DNA of 46,765 nt from Planctomycetales bacterium (lineage in GTDB: Bacteria > Planctomycetota > Planctomycetia > Pirellulales > Pirellulaceae): NCBI GenBank assembly GCA_020427005.1, contig JAGQOY010000030.1, positions 1-46,765 of the forward strand. Reading direction: 5' to 3'. Of the stretch, positions 18,042 through 26,700 are shown piece after piece. The notes beneath the pieces were generated by a model. The model saw only the letters and a list, made by a program, of their open reading frames with translations, did no database searches and was not told the origin of the DNA. Position 1 is the first letter of the stretch; each line of letters opens with the position of its first letter. The translations under genes and the position numbers were made by a program.

Positions 18042-19130
18042 TTACATCTCAGGAAGATCCGAACCGTCCTTGTGACCTAAATGACGCTGTAAATAGTTTG
18101 CTCTCTCAATGTTCCGATCCGTAACAGACAATTGATGACCTCGGATCTTTTGAAGGTGAGCAGGTTGCGTATGAACAAAGAGCTTGTTCACAGTTTGAAT
18201 GTCAACGCTCCGTATCAGTCCCAAGTTAATGCCCATGCGTACCTTGGACAAATAATGAAGAGTCTCCTCGCTGCTAATTTTTTTGGCTGTACAAAGGATG
18301 CCGTATGCACGGCTGACCTCATCATGTAGATCCTGTTCGCTCTCGTTAACAAGGAATTCGCGAGCACGGCGTTCGTATTCGATGATTTGAGGGACAACTT
18401 CCTTTACGGTCTGCACTAACTCTTTTTCAGTGCGGCCCAGCGTGATCTGATTACTGACTTGGTAGAAATCCCCCATGAATTGCGAGCCTTCGCCATAGAG
18501 GCCGCGAACTGCAACATTGATCTTCTGTAAACTCCGAAAAACTTTCTCAATTTCCCTGGTAATTACCAGAGCCGGCAGATGCAGCATGACACTTACACGC
18601 AGGCCCGTACCTACATTAGTTGGGCAAGCTGTTAAATAACCGAACGAATCGTGAAACGCATAATTGAGTTTTCGTTCCAAAGCATCATCGATTTTGTCTA
18701 TTTTTTCCCAAGCCGCCTCCAGATCGAGTCCACTAAACATCACTTGAATGCGCAAATGGTCTTCCTCGTTGACCATGATGCTGAACTGCTCTTCAGGGTC
18801 GATGGCAACCGCCCTGTCACCCTCCCCTTCAGCCATTTCCCGACTCATGAGTTGGCGTTCTACAAGAAACTGGCAATCAAGATCGTTCAATTCATTCACG
18901 AGAATGTAGAGGACATTTTCCCAGCCCTGTATTGATTCGATCCGCGTTCTTACGAGCTTGGCTATGGATAGTCTTTCATCCTGACTTGCTCGGCGCACGA
19001 ACGGGTACTCCGCAAGGTTGCGAGCAAGTCGAATCCGACTACTGATAACGATATCAGATTCCGGACCAGTTCCCTTTAGCCATTGGCCACACTTGGCTGC
19101 CAGTTCTTCCAACTTGTATGGCACGGTCAT
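18042..19130 (-). CDS. mcsB: Protein arginine kinase McsB
   Basis: A 362-residue phosphagen-kinase-fold enzyme that phosphorylates arginine side chains of proteins; in Firmicutes phosphoarginine marks proteins for ClpCP. The ATP/guanidino site is complete: VISSRIRLARNL at residues 28-39, NEEDHLRI at 121-128 and the active-site block CPTNVGTGLRVS with Cys169. The C-terminal pArg-binding motif known as RDxxRA reads RNIERA (residues 339-344), an Asp-to-Asn change that could weaken allosteric control. mcsA lies immediately upstream, 97 bases away, in the same orientation and order as in Bacillus. clpC and ctsR are not in the window. Confidence 0.95.
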   Translation of the reverse strand: MTVPYKLEELAAKCGQWLKGTGPESDIVISSRIRLARNLAEYPFVRRASQDERLSIAKLVRTRIESIQGWENVLYILVNELNDLDCQFLVERQLMSREMAEGEGDRAVAIDPEEQFSIMVNEEDHLRIQVMFSGLDLEAAWEKIDKIDDALERKLNYAFHDSFGYLTACPTNVGTGLRVSVMLHLPALVITREIEKVFRSLQKINVAVRGLYGEGSQFMGDFYQVSNQITLGRTEKELVQTVKEVVPQIIEYERRAREFLVNESEQDLHDEVSRAYGILCTAKKISSEETLHYLSKVRMGINLGLIRSVDIQTVNKLFVHTQPAHLQKIRGHQLSVTDRNIERANYLQRHLGHKDGSDLPEM

Positions 19131-19227
19131 TCAGTCATTTGAAAGGATTACAACGGGTACGTCGAAGTAGCTTGAAAAAACGCTAAGTCTCAAAACTATT
19201 TACTTTCTAAAGGTCGTCGGATGAAGT

Positions 19228-19755
19228 TCAAGTTGATTCTGGCTCGTCCAGAGGTTCTCCGCTTTCGATTTTGGATATTTGCAGTTTAAGTTCCGCTGCG
19301 CGTTCATAATTTTCGTTGGAAACGGCATCTTGCATTTCCCTTCTCAATTGTATGAGTCGATGCTGACGGTCGGGAGAACCCGTTCCGTGACTCGGCCGTT
19401 TGCCTTTATGCAGTTTGGCACCGTGGATGTTAAAAAGCAATGGCTCAAGGTCAGCTTGAAAGCAAACGTAGTCGTAGGCGCAACCTAACCGTCCTGCCTG
19501 ACGAAACTCGGCAAAGGAAATACCACATACCGGGCAAGTCTTACGGTCGAGCTTTGCAAGTTGTTCGGCCGTTTGTTCTAACTTGAGTTGTTTGGCCAAC
19601 ATTCCAGCCAGAGCATTGACAGGAGCATCTTCACTTTCCTGGTCCAAATACTCTCGCGCGTGCTGTTCGCACAAATGAACGCTCATCGGTCCACTGGGCT
19701 CAGTCAATTCTGTAATATGGAACGTGGCCGGCTTTTCACAACGGTGGCACTTCAT
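19228..19755 (-). CDS. mcsA: McsA-like zinc-finger activator protein with UVR domain
   Basis: A 175-residue protein expected to bind zinc and activate or adapt the McsB kinase. Paired CxxC motifs are visible: CHRC near the N-terminus with CEQH about 28 residues later, and CPVC near residue 75. The C-terminus carries a UVR (UvrB/UvrC-interaction) helix pair, REMQDAVSNENYERAAELK. The ATG at 19755 starts the zinc-binding region directly; a GTG three codons upstream is possible. A perfect CRP-like palindrome lies 57-74 bases upstream of the start (separate entry). Confidence 0.88.
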   Translation of the reverse strand: MKCHRCEKPATFHITELTEPSGPMSVHLCEQHAREYLDQESEDAPVNALAGMLAKQLKLEQTAEQLAKLDRKTCPVCGISFAEFRQAGRLGCAYDYVCFQADLEPLLFNIHGAKLHKGKRPSHGTGSPDRQHRLIQLRREMQDAVSNENYERAAELKLQISKIESGEPLDEPEST

Positions 19756-20211
19756 ACCTAGCACCTAGTTTGAATTCCTGGAATCGCCTAACAATCCGAA
19801 CAAAATCGAAATTGTGACGCACTTCACAACTCGTTAGTTTCGCGAACACTTGACTCGGTGGCAAGGTCGGGCAAAAACCAGTTGTCGAATTTCGAAAGTT
19901 TAGTGGTCCGTTTTGTCCAAGAAGTCCCCTGGATTCGAATAGGGATTTGTACGCATCGATCAAAAGGAATCACAGAACCAATCGATTTTCCGACTAACAT
20001 TTGGCTCTGCGGATGCGAAACGTAATATGCTCGCTACAATTGCAGAATCTGATATCCACTCAATCCCAACAGCTTCCCACCACGTTGTCCCGGTCTTTGA
20101 AAATCTCGGACGGACTGGTTTATCCTGTGCGTTTTTCGGCCAGGGCAAATTACTGTTGGAGAATGCCTTTTGGCACTCATCATAAGTAGTCACAACCTGT
20201 AACAAAACGAA
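19756..20211. other. Intergenic region between divergent mcsA and trpE
   Basis: About 455 bases. Two minus-strand open frames occur here but show no family features and weak starts, so I do not call them. It contains the palindrome listed at 19812-19829 and a small hairpin (TGCC-TTTT-GGCA) near 20160-20173 about 40 bases before trpE, too weak to call an attenuator. Confidence 0.45.
19812..19829. promoter_or_regulatory. CRP/FNR-family-like operator palindrome
   Basis: TTGTGA at 19812-19817 and TCACAA at 19824-19829 form a perfect 6+6 inverted repeat with a 6-base spacer, exactly the TGTGA-N6-TCACA pattern of CRP binding sites. It sits 57 bases upstream of the mcsA start codon, a plausible distance for control of the mcsA-mcsB operon. 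No regulator is encoded nearby, and planctomycete CRP-family specificities are not known to me, so the protein that binds is inference. Confidence 0.45.
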
Positions 20212-21729
20212 ATGTCAATTCACCCAACTTTGCCGGTTTTCCTTGAATACGCGAGCCAGTTTCAGCTGGTTCCAGTTTTTCGGCGTATGTTGAGCGATAC
20301 GCTGACGCCAGTTAGTGCGTTCCATCTGCTGGACGACGGTAAGGCTGCCGCAGCCCTTTTTGAGAGCGTTATTGGGGGCGAAAAAGTCGGGCGCTATAGC
20401 TTTATTGCTGTCCATCCAAGGACTCGAATTTGGGCCCGTGGCTCGCAGGTTATGGTGCAATGCGAGGAAGGAGAGGTATCTTGTGCTGAGGTAGCTGATC
20501 CACTCCAGTTTTTGTGGTCGCAGGTTTCGGGAAATCGAGTCGCCAACCTTCCGGAGCTACCTCCGCTAACAGGAGGGGCTTTTGGGTATGCAAGTTATGA
20601 TGTCGTCCGATACGTTGAGGATTTGCCGCACGCTCCCCAGGATGATCGAAATCTGCCCGATCTGGACTTTTCGCTGTTCGACGATTTGATCGTTTTTGAT
20701 CATGTTACGAAGACACTTTTTGTAATTGCCTTAGTACATTGCCAAGAATTTGACGATCCGGAGTGTGCCTATCAGGCGGGTGCATCCAGAATTGACAATT
20801 TGGTGACGAAACTGCAGCAACCGGTCGTTGGATTATCCATTGCAGATTTCGAAAAGCCTGCCGAATCTGCGGCCAAGAATCCGCTCGCAACAACACGTAG
20901 CAATTTCACACAGGTAGGTTTTGAAGCTGCAGTTCGAAAGTGCTGCGAGTACATTCGAGCTGGAGATATTTTCCAAGTTGTGATTAGTCAACGCATGGAG
21001 TTGCCGCAACTTTGTCCTCCCTTCGAAGTTTATCGAACGCTGAGGATAGTAAATCCGAGTCCTTTCATGTTTTTTGTGCGAACCCCCGATGTTGCGCTCG
21101 TGGGTAGTAGTCCGGAAGTCATGTGCCGAGTTGTAGATGGCTTGGTAACGGTGCGTCCGCTAGCTGGAACACGTCCACGTGGCAAAACAACTAGAGAGGA
21201 TATACAGTATGCCGAAGATCTGCTGGCCGATCCCAAAGAACGTGCTGAACACGTGATGTTAGTTGACTTGGGGCGGAACGATGTAGGTCGAGTTGCCAAG
21301 TACGGATCGATAGAATTAAGTAGCGTAATGACTATTGAACGATATAGTCATGTAATGCATATCAGTTCCAATGTGCAAGGTGAGCTACGAGACGATTTAA
21401 CCGCCATGGATGCCTTGAAGGCCTGCTTGCCTGCTGGTACCGTTTCAGGTGCTCCCAAAGTGCGTGCCATGGAGATCATCGACGAAGTCGAACCACATCG
21501 ACGCGGTCCGTACGCGGGAGCTGTGGGGTACATCGACTATTCTGGCAATATGGACACTTGCATTGCTTTGCGAACTATCGTGTTTTCCAACGGCAAAATC
21601 TACGTTCAAGCTGGAGCAGGAATTGTGGCAGATAGTGTGCCCGCCTCCGAGTATCAAGAAACTCTCAACAAGTCCGGAGCAATGTTGAAGGCCATCCATG
21701 CAACCATTGATCGCCTAGGTGCTGGCTAA
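20212..21729 (+). CDS. trpE: Anthranilate synthase component I
   Basis: A 505-residue chorismate-utilising enzyme that, with a glutamine amidotransferase (TrpG), makes anthranilate for tryptophan synthesis. The N-terminal regulatory domain has FESVIGGEKVGRYSF, corresponding to the LLES tryptophan-binding motif of feedback-inhibited enzymes, with Phe replacing one Leu. The catalytic domain has GDIFQVVISQRM, NPSPFMFF, VGSSPEVM and the block RPLAGTRPRG, followed by HVMLVDLGRNDVGRV, THE-like VMHISSNVQG, LPAGTVSGAPKVRAMEII and GAVGYIDYSGNMDTCIALRT, all characteristic. It could in principle be the aminodeoxychorismate synthase PabB, but the N-terminal features favour TrpE. No trpG is adjacent. The dehydrogenase gene follows after 56 bases. 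Confidence 0.92.
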   Translation: MSIHPTLPVFLEYASQFQLVPVFRRMLSDTLTPVSAFHLLDDGKAAAALFESVIGGEKVGRYSFIAVHPRTRIWARGSQVMVQCEEGEVSCAEVADPLQFLWSQVSGNRVANLPELPPLTGGAFGYASYDVVRYVEDLPHAPQDDRNLPDLDFSLFDDLIVFDHVTKTLFVIALVHCQEFDDPECAYQAGASRIDNLVTKLQQPVVGLSIADFEKPAESAAKNPLATTRSNFTQVGFEAAVRKCCEYIRAGDIFQVVISQRMELPQLCPPFEVYRTLRIVNPSPFMFFVRTPDVALVGSSPEVMCRVVDGLVTVRPLAGTRPRGKTTREDIQYAEDLLADPKERAEHVMLVDLGRNDVGRVAKYGSIELSSVMTIERYSHVMHISSNVQGELRDDLTAMDALKACLPAGTVSGAPKVRAMEIIDEVEPHRRGPYAGAVGYIDYSGNMDTCIALRTIVFSNGKIYVQAGAGIVADSVPASEYQETLNKSGAMLKAIHATIDRLGAG

Positions 21730-21785
21730 AAGCTTAGTGTTTACTGTTTCCCATTTTCTCTCACGACTCTTGTGGCCTGTGACCT

Positions 21786-22784
21786 ATGCCTGAATCGAAG
21801 TTTAAGGTTGTTGTTACCGATTTCATCCACGAACCGCTCGGCATTGAGCGCGAAATATTAGGTGATATTGCTGAAATCGTAGCTTTGGATGCGCCCTCGA
21901 CTGAGGCGATCGACCAACGAGCATGGGATGCAGATGCCTTAATGGTGTACCACTTTGTTTCTATCCGCCAGCCTTTGATTGAGCGACTGCCGAATTGCAA
22001 ATTGATCGTTCGCTGTGGCGCGGGGTACGATAACATCGATTACGAATTCGCCCGCGAACGTGGCATTGTGGTGGCTAATGTGCCCGACTATGGGACCGAA
22101 GACGTGGCCGATTTTGCTATGGCATTGACACTATCCATTGCAAGAGGCACTCATCTGCTCTCCCATTTGTGCCAGCGTGGAACTCAGAACTGGACCTATG
22201 AGTTGACAGTTCCGTTACGTCGAATTCGAGGTCAAGTTTTCGGGGTTATCGGAATTGGTCGAATTGGAACCGCGACTGCCTTACGTGCGAAAGCATTGGG
22301 ATTTGATGTTGCGTTTTACGACCCGTACGTGGAAGACGGACGTGATAAAGCGTTAGGAGTTCGTCGCGTAGATAGCCTCGAAGAATTGGCAAGCCAAAGC
22401 AATGTGTTGAGCTGCCACTGTTTGTTATCACAGGAAACGTATCATATCGTGAATCGCGAGCTCATCGAGCTAATGCCGCCGCGATCCATTTTGATCAATA
22501 CGGCGAGAGGAGGAGTTGTTGCAGTAGATGCGATATTGTATGGCCTAGAATCTGGACGCCTTCTCGGAGCAGGCATTGACGTACTTGAGCTTGAACCTCC
22601 GGCGAATGATCACCCCCTTGTGCAGGCTTGGCGAAATCCTCAACATCCGGCGCACGAGCGACTTATCCTAACACCTCACGCCGCTTTCTATAGTGAACAG
22701 GGGCTTGAAGATATGCGACGCAAGGGAAGCCAAAATGTCCGACGCGCCCTAACTGGTGAAGACATTCGCAACATTGTGAACTAG
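21786..22784 (+). CDS. D-isomer-specific 2-hydroxyacid dehydrogenase (CtBP-like)
   Basis: A 332-residue NAD-dependent dehydrogenase of the family that includes phosphoglycerate dehydrogenase and the C-terminal-binding proteins. The nucleotide site GVIGIGRIGTA lies near residue 150. The catalytic triad is in place: Arg in INTARGGVV (about residue 239), Glu in DVLELEPP (about 269) and His in LTPHAAFYSE (about 297). The HAAFYSE pattern is typical of the CtBP-like group. It lacks the ACT domain of full-length SerA. The substrate is unknown. It is followed after 14 bases by the CoA ligase gene, suggesting that the two act in one pathway. Confidence 0.88.
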   Translation: MPESKFKVVVTDFIHEPLGIEREILGDIAEIVALDAPSTEAIDQRAWDADALMVYHFVSIRQPLIERLPNCKLIVRCGAGYDNIDYEFARERGIVVANVPDYGTEDVADFAMALTLSIARGTHLLSHLCQRGTQNWTYELTVPLRRIRGQVFGVIGIGRIGTATALRAKALGFDVAFYDPYVEDGRDKALGVRRVDSLEELASQSNVLSCHCLLSQETYHIVNRELIELMPPRSILINTARGGVVAVDAILYGLESGRLLGAGIDVLELEPPANDHPLVQAWRNPQHPAHERLILTPHAAFYSEQGLEDMRRKGSQNVRRALTGEDIRNIVN

Positions 22785-22798
22785 CCCGTGGATTGCCG

Positions 22799-24106
22799 AT
22801 GTATTCGCCTACCCAACCTTGGAACTTGCCAGACCCAGCGGAATGTTGGCAGTGGTCGGAAACTGCCATCCGCAGCTGGCAGTTGCAGAGACTCAATCAG
22901 CAGTTCAAACTGATACTACCGCACAATAGGTTCTATCGAAATAAACTTGCTTGCGAGAACTTACAGCTTGCTCATTTAGACGATCTGCAAGGCTTACCGT
23001 TTACAACCAAGTCGGAACTTGTTCAAAGCGCAAGCGAACAAACCGATCAGTTAAGCACACATCATACTTTTGCTGCAATAAACTACTCGCGTGTCCATCG
23101 CACCAGTGGCACGACGGGTAGACCACTCATGATCTGTGACACGCTCACAGATTGGAATTGGTGGTCATCGACTTGGCAACATGTTTTGCAGGCGGCCGGT
23201 GTTGATAGTTCAGATCGAGTCTTTTTGGCTTTTTCCTTCGGTCCGTTCATTGGCTTCTGGAGCGCTCATTCGGCTTGCGTGGATCGTGGAGCAATGGTCA
23301 TCCCAGGTGGTGGGCTTTCTAGCTTGGCTCGTCTAGATTTCATATCGCAGATTTCCGCAACGACTATCTGTTGTACACCCAGCTACGCACTGCACTTGGC
23401 AGAAGTCGCGCGGAACGAATCTATTGATTTGCGTCGAAACGCCGTTAATAAAATCATCGTAGCGGGTGAAGCCGGCGGTAGTCTACTTGCGGTCCGCCAA
23501 CAGATTGAAACCGCCTGGGGAGCGAGCGTAATCGATCATAGTGGTGCAACCGAAATTGGGCCTTGGGGTTTCGGTTGGCCTGATCGCCCAGGCTTGCACA
23601 TTATCGAAACCAGTTTCATTGCCGAGTTCCTGCCAATGGCTGGCCCTGCACCGCAGCCCATGGATGGGGATTGGCGTGAACTTGTATTAACATCCTTGGG
23701 ACGCATCGGCGCTCCTGTCATCCGGTATCGAACGGGAGATATCGTTCGCGTGCATTCAAAAGCAAATGCTGATGCCGAAAACTGTCGTTTCGCCTGGTTA
23801 CCCGATGGGGTCATCGGACGGGTCGACAATATGGTCACGGTGCGCGGCGTGAATGTCTTTCCAAGTAGTGTTGAAGAAATTGTTCGCCAGCTAGGTGGCA
23901 TTCAAGAATATCGAGTATACGTTGATCGGGTAGGCGAATTGGATCAATTGACTCTCGAAGTAGAAGCATCGGAAGCAATCATAGGTGAACTGCAGAAACT
24001 ATTCTCAATTCACTTGGGGCTTCGCATTCCCGTGCGACAGGCAAGTGCCGGGAGTCTGCCTCGCTCTGAAGCAAAGTCCGTACGCTGGATCGATCGGCGC
24101 CAATGA
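22799..24106 (+). CDS. Phenylacetate-CoA ligase-like AMP-forming enzyme
   Basis: A 435-residue adenylate-forming enzyme of the PaaK type, activating a carboxylic acid to its CoA thioester through an acyl-adenylate. Motifs: HRTSGTTGRPL (P-loop-like, about residue 100), HSGATEIGPWGF (aromatic-acid/AMP site), YRTGDIVR, and the C-terminal hinge VRGVNVFPSSVEEIVRQLG. The C-terminal Lys region ends in LPRSEAKSVRWIDRR, so the adenylation-thioesterification domain is complete. The substrate could be an aryl or 2-hydroxy/2-oxo acid made by the adjacent dehydrogenase, which is inference. The ATG at 22799 is preferred to a TTG two codons upstream. It is convergent with phoH. Confidence 0.85.
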   Translation: MYSPTQPWNLPDPAECWQWSETAIRSWQLQRLNQQFKLILPHNRFYRNKLACENLQLAHLDDLQGLPFTTKSELVQSASEQTDQLSTHHTFAAINYSRVHRTSGTTGRPLMICDTLTDWNWWSSTWQHVLQAAGVDSSDRVFLAFSFGPFIGFWSAHSACVDRGAMVIPGGGLSSLARLDFISQISATTICCTPSYALHLAEVARNESIDLRRNAVNKIIVAGEAGGSLLAVRQQIETAWGASVIDHSGATEIGPWGFGWPDRPGLHIIETSFIAEFLPMAGPAPQPMDGDWRELVLTSLGRIGAPVIRYRTGDIVRVHSKANADAENCRFAWLPDGVIGRVDNMVTVRGVNVFPSSVEEIVRQLGGIQEYRVYVDRVGELDQLTLEVEASEAIIGELQKLFSIHLGLRIPVRQASAGSLPRSEAKSVRWIDRRQ

Positions 24107-24166
24107 GCACAAGGAAAACCTAATAATTGACAGTATCTCCGTAAGTTAGTCCTCCAGCCTGTCATT

Positions 24167-24186
24167 AAAAAAAAGGTTGACAACCT
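24167..24186 (-). terminator. Intrinsic terminator of the minus-strand phoH/ABC transporter unit
   Basis: AGGTT-GAC-AACCT (24174-24186) forms a 5-bp stem with a 3-base loop. An A8 tract (24167-24174) lies on its left, so a transcript read on the minus strand meets the hairpin and then eight U residues. It is about 60 bases past the phoH stop codon, where a terminator is expected. Confidence 0.5.
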
Positions 24187-24244
24187 ATACTACTACCAAA
24201 GCGAGCCCTATTCTTGAGCGACTCCTCGTTAAGTACATCGTTCT

Positions 24245-25591
24245 CTAAAGTAATTCACTTGCTAGATCTGCAAGTTGAGAACGTTCCCCCTTCTCAAGTG
24301 TGATATGACTATACAGCGTTTGGCCAACCATACGGCTGATTAGGTAGCTCAAACCGTTGGAACGACTGTCCAGATAGGGATGATCAATTTGGCGTATGTC
24401 GCCAGTGAATACGATCTTTGTTCCTTCGCCGGCGCGCGTGATGATTGTCTTGACCTCGTGAGGCGTCAAGTTCTGAGCTTCGTCTACAATGAAAAATATT
24501 TTTTGCAGACTCCTCCCTCGAATATATGCCAACGGGGTAATTACAAGCTTCTCACTACTCAACATCTCGTCAATCTTCTTCCCTTCCCCTTCGCTCTCAG
24601 AGAACTGATTTCGAATAACGTTCAAGTTGTCATGCAAGGGTTGCATGTAGGGCGCTAGTTTGTCCTGTACGTCACCTGGAAGATATCCTAGGTCTCGGTT
24701 GCTGAGTGGTACGACGGGCCGAGCCAGCAAGATTTGGCGGTATTCCCGTCGGCTTTGCAAGGCGGCCGCCAATGCGAGCAAAGTTTTTCCAGTTCCGGCC
24801 TTACCTACCAATGTAACAAGCTTGATACTAGGATCTGTTAGAGCTGCTAGTGCGAATGTCTGCTCAGCATTACGAGGTGAAATACCGTAACATTTGGTCT
24901 TGTCAATCCGAGTCAGAGCTCCCGTGTCCGGGCGATAGACCGCTAAAATACTCTTCGATCCACTTCGCAATATGAAGTTCTCATTGGCGTTTGGAGACTC
25001 AATGGGAATCTCGCTGGCCATAGGTAACTCTGCCCCGTAAAAACGATCTATTTTTTCGCTTTCAATGTCCTGGCTGCGTATGCCCCGATAAAGTTGATCA
25101 ACACTTTCCAAAGCGTCTCGGATATAGTCCTGCGCCACCAACCCTAGGGCTTTTGCCTTGAGCCGAATATTTGTGTCCTTGGAAACAAGGATCACCTGAT
25201 GATCCGGGTGAATATTACTTAGGTACAGGCTGGCATTGACAATTCGATTGTCGGGCTCATCTCGCAAAAAGACTTCTCTAATTCGCGGATCGAGTTGAGT
25301 TGGAATAACTACCCGAACATGTCCGTGTCCAGCACCTAATGGTGCCCCCTCCTTGCTGAGTAAATCACCAGTCAGGTCATCTAAATTGCGAAGAAATTCC
25401 CGAGCCTGAAAATTGAGATCGTTTTGCCCTTTTTTAAAGCGATCCAGTTCTTCTAGGACCGTAATTGGAATTGCAATATCGTGCTCTGCAAACGTGTGCA
25501 GGCAACGTGCATCATGCAATATCACATTCGTGTCCATCACAAACAGTTTTTTCTTGTCAGTCGGAGTCCGTCGCCTAGTCATAGTACCCAT
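24245..25591 (-). CDS. PhoH family protein with N-terminal PIN domain (YlaK-like)
   Basis: About 448 residues: an N-terminal PIN ribonuclease domain ([28 protein letters not shown], then [18 protein letters not shown]) and a C-terminal PhoH ATPase (Walker A in [16 protein letters not shown] near residue 260, Walker B in [14 protein letters not shown], and [14 protein letters not shown]). The PIN-PhoH combination is the form proposed to be an RNA helicase/nuclease, acting on single-stranded RNA. The PIN acidic residues (Asp in MDTNV, Glu in LEELD, Asp in SKDTN) are kept. The ATG at 25591 was chosen; a TTG at 25621 would overlap the upstream permease by 4 bases. It is the last gene before the terminator, so it may be read through from the sugar transporter genes. 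Confidence 0.9.
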   Translation of the reverse strand: MGTMTRRRTPTDKKKLFVMDTNVILHDARCLHTFAEHDIAIPITVLEELDRFKKGQNDLNFQAREFLRNLDDLTGDLLSKEGAPLGAGHGHVRVVIPTQLDPRIREVFLRDEPDNRIVNASLYLSNIHPDHQVILVSKDTNIRLKAKALGLVAQDYIRDALESVDQLYRGIRSQDIESEKIDRFYGAELPMASEIPIESPNANENFILRSGSKSILAVYRPDTGALTRIDKTKCYGISPRNAEQTFALAALTDPSIKLVTLVGKAGTGKTLLALAAALQSRREYRQILLARPVVPLSNRDLGYLPGDVQDKLAPYMQPLHDNLNVIRNQFSESEGEGKKIDEMLSSEKLVITPLAYIRGRSLQKIFFIVDEAQNLTPHEVKTIITRAGEGTKIVFTGDIRQIDHPYLDSRSNGLSYLISRMVGQTLYSHITLEKGERSQLADLASELL

Positions 25592-25617
25592 TTCTGCAAA
25601 AAAAGTTCTCCCGCACG

Positions 25618-26610
25618 TCAATCCTGGGATGCATCAAGCTGTACGCGGATATGTCGTCGCCGAAGTTGATTTACTACGGAATTCCGCACGGTGTCCAAGA
25701 GAACTGCCAGAAAAATAATGATGCTCACGACCATGGGGTAGAGGTAAGGATCCGCATTCATAATAACCAGTCCATTTTCGATTGTTTGGAACAGAATGGC
25801 ACCAAGAATTGTTCCGGGGAAAACCGTACCGCGACCTCCAAATAGGCTTGTGCCCCCCAACACTGCGGCGGCAATAGCAGCAAACTCTCTTTGAGATCCA
25901 AAGCTTGGAGATACGGCGCCTGTTTGACTGAGTGCCACCAAGCCACCCATCGCAGCGCAGCCTCCACATACGGAGTAGACTGTCCAGAGTATTAGATCCA
26001 CTCGAATTCCAGCTTTTCGAGCAGCGTTAGGATCCACACCCAATGCATAAAGTTGTCGTCCCCAGGGAGTGAATGCGAGAAATGCTTGGGTAAGTCCTGC
26101 GATTCCGACTAGAGCCAATATTGGAACGGGCACACCTAATAGATGAGTAGCTCCTAGTTGTGTTACTTCATCTGGCATATTCATGGCTCGCGTATTCGTA
26201 AACCACAACCCAAATCCACGCGCTGCGAACAGCATGGCCAAAGTAGCAATAAAAGCTACTATTCGAAACCGAACGATCATCAATCCGTTTAACATGCCAA
26301 GCAAAAAACCGACAGCTAGCGCTGCAAAGATAGATATGGCAAGGGAATAGTCATTAAAAAGCAACTTGCCAGAGACAGCGACCGCAACGAACATTATGCT
26401 ACCCAAACTTAGGTCCACGCCAGCGGTTAATAGCACGAGTGTCATACCGGTGGCGGCAATACCCAAGGAACTGGACTGAATGAGAATGTTGCGGACGTTT
26501 TGTAGGGTCAAAAATGAGTCAGCCAAGATCCCAAAGGTGAGAAATACGAATGCAAACAGAATAAGGGAGGATTGGTTCAGCAACTTGACAATGGTTTCCC
26601 TCGCTTCCAT
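25618..26610 (-). CDS. CUT2 sugar ABC transporter permease (second permease of the apiose cluster)
   Basis: About 330 residues with eight to ten membrane segments, of the RbsC/BPD_transp_2 family. The family signature is clear: [24 protein letters not shown], then [22 protein letters not shown], and the C-terminal [22 protein letters not shown]. It imports a pentose-type sugar together with the adjacent permease, ATPase and binding lipoprotein. The ATG at 26610 is preceded by TTGGAGAGC, a clear ribosome binding site, and is preferred to an upstream TTG at 26637. It lies 90 bases downstream of the ATPase gene. Having two different RbsC-type permeases in one cluster implies a heterodimeric channel. 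Confidence 0.9.
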   Translation of the reverse strand: MEARETIVKLLNQSSLILFAFVFLTFGILADSFLTLQNVRNILIQSSSLGIAATGMTLVLLTAGVDLSLGSIMFVAVAVSGKLLFNDYSLAISIFAALAVGFLLGMLNGLMIVRFRIVAFIATLAMLFAARGFGLWFTNTRAMNMPDEVTQLGATHLLGVPVPILALVGIAGLTQAFLAFTPWGRQLYALGVDPNAARKAGIRVDLILWTVYSVCGGCAAMGGLVALSQTGAVSPSFGSQREFAAIAAAVLGGTSLFGGRGTVFPGTILGAILFQTIENGLVIMNADPYLYPMVVSIIIFLAVLLDTVRNSVVNQLRRRHIRVQLDASQD

Positions 26611-26700
26611 CACATCAGCTCTCCAAGATTCTAACAACTGGGCTTCGGTTTATTGGAAATCTCGCAATTCGCATACACACACAGTTTTTTCTGATTCCCA

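Noticed and set aside
19736..20205. Two short minus-strand frames upstream of mcsA
   Set aside because: No family resemblance; the region is better read as the mcsA/trpE promoter area.
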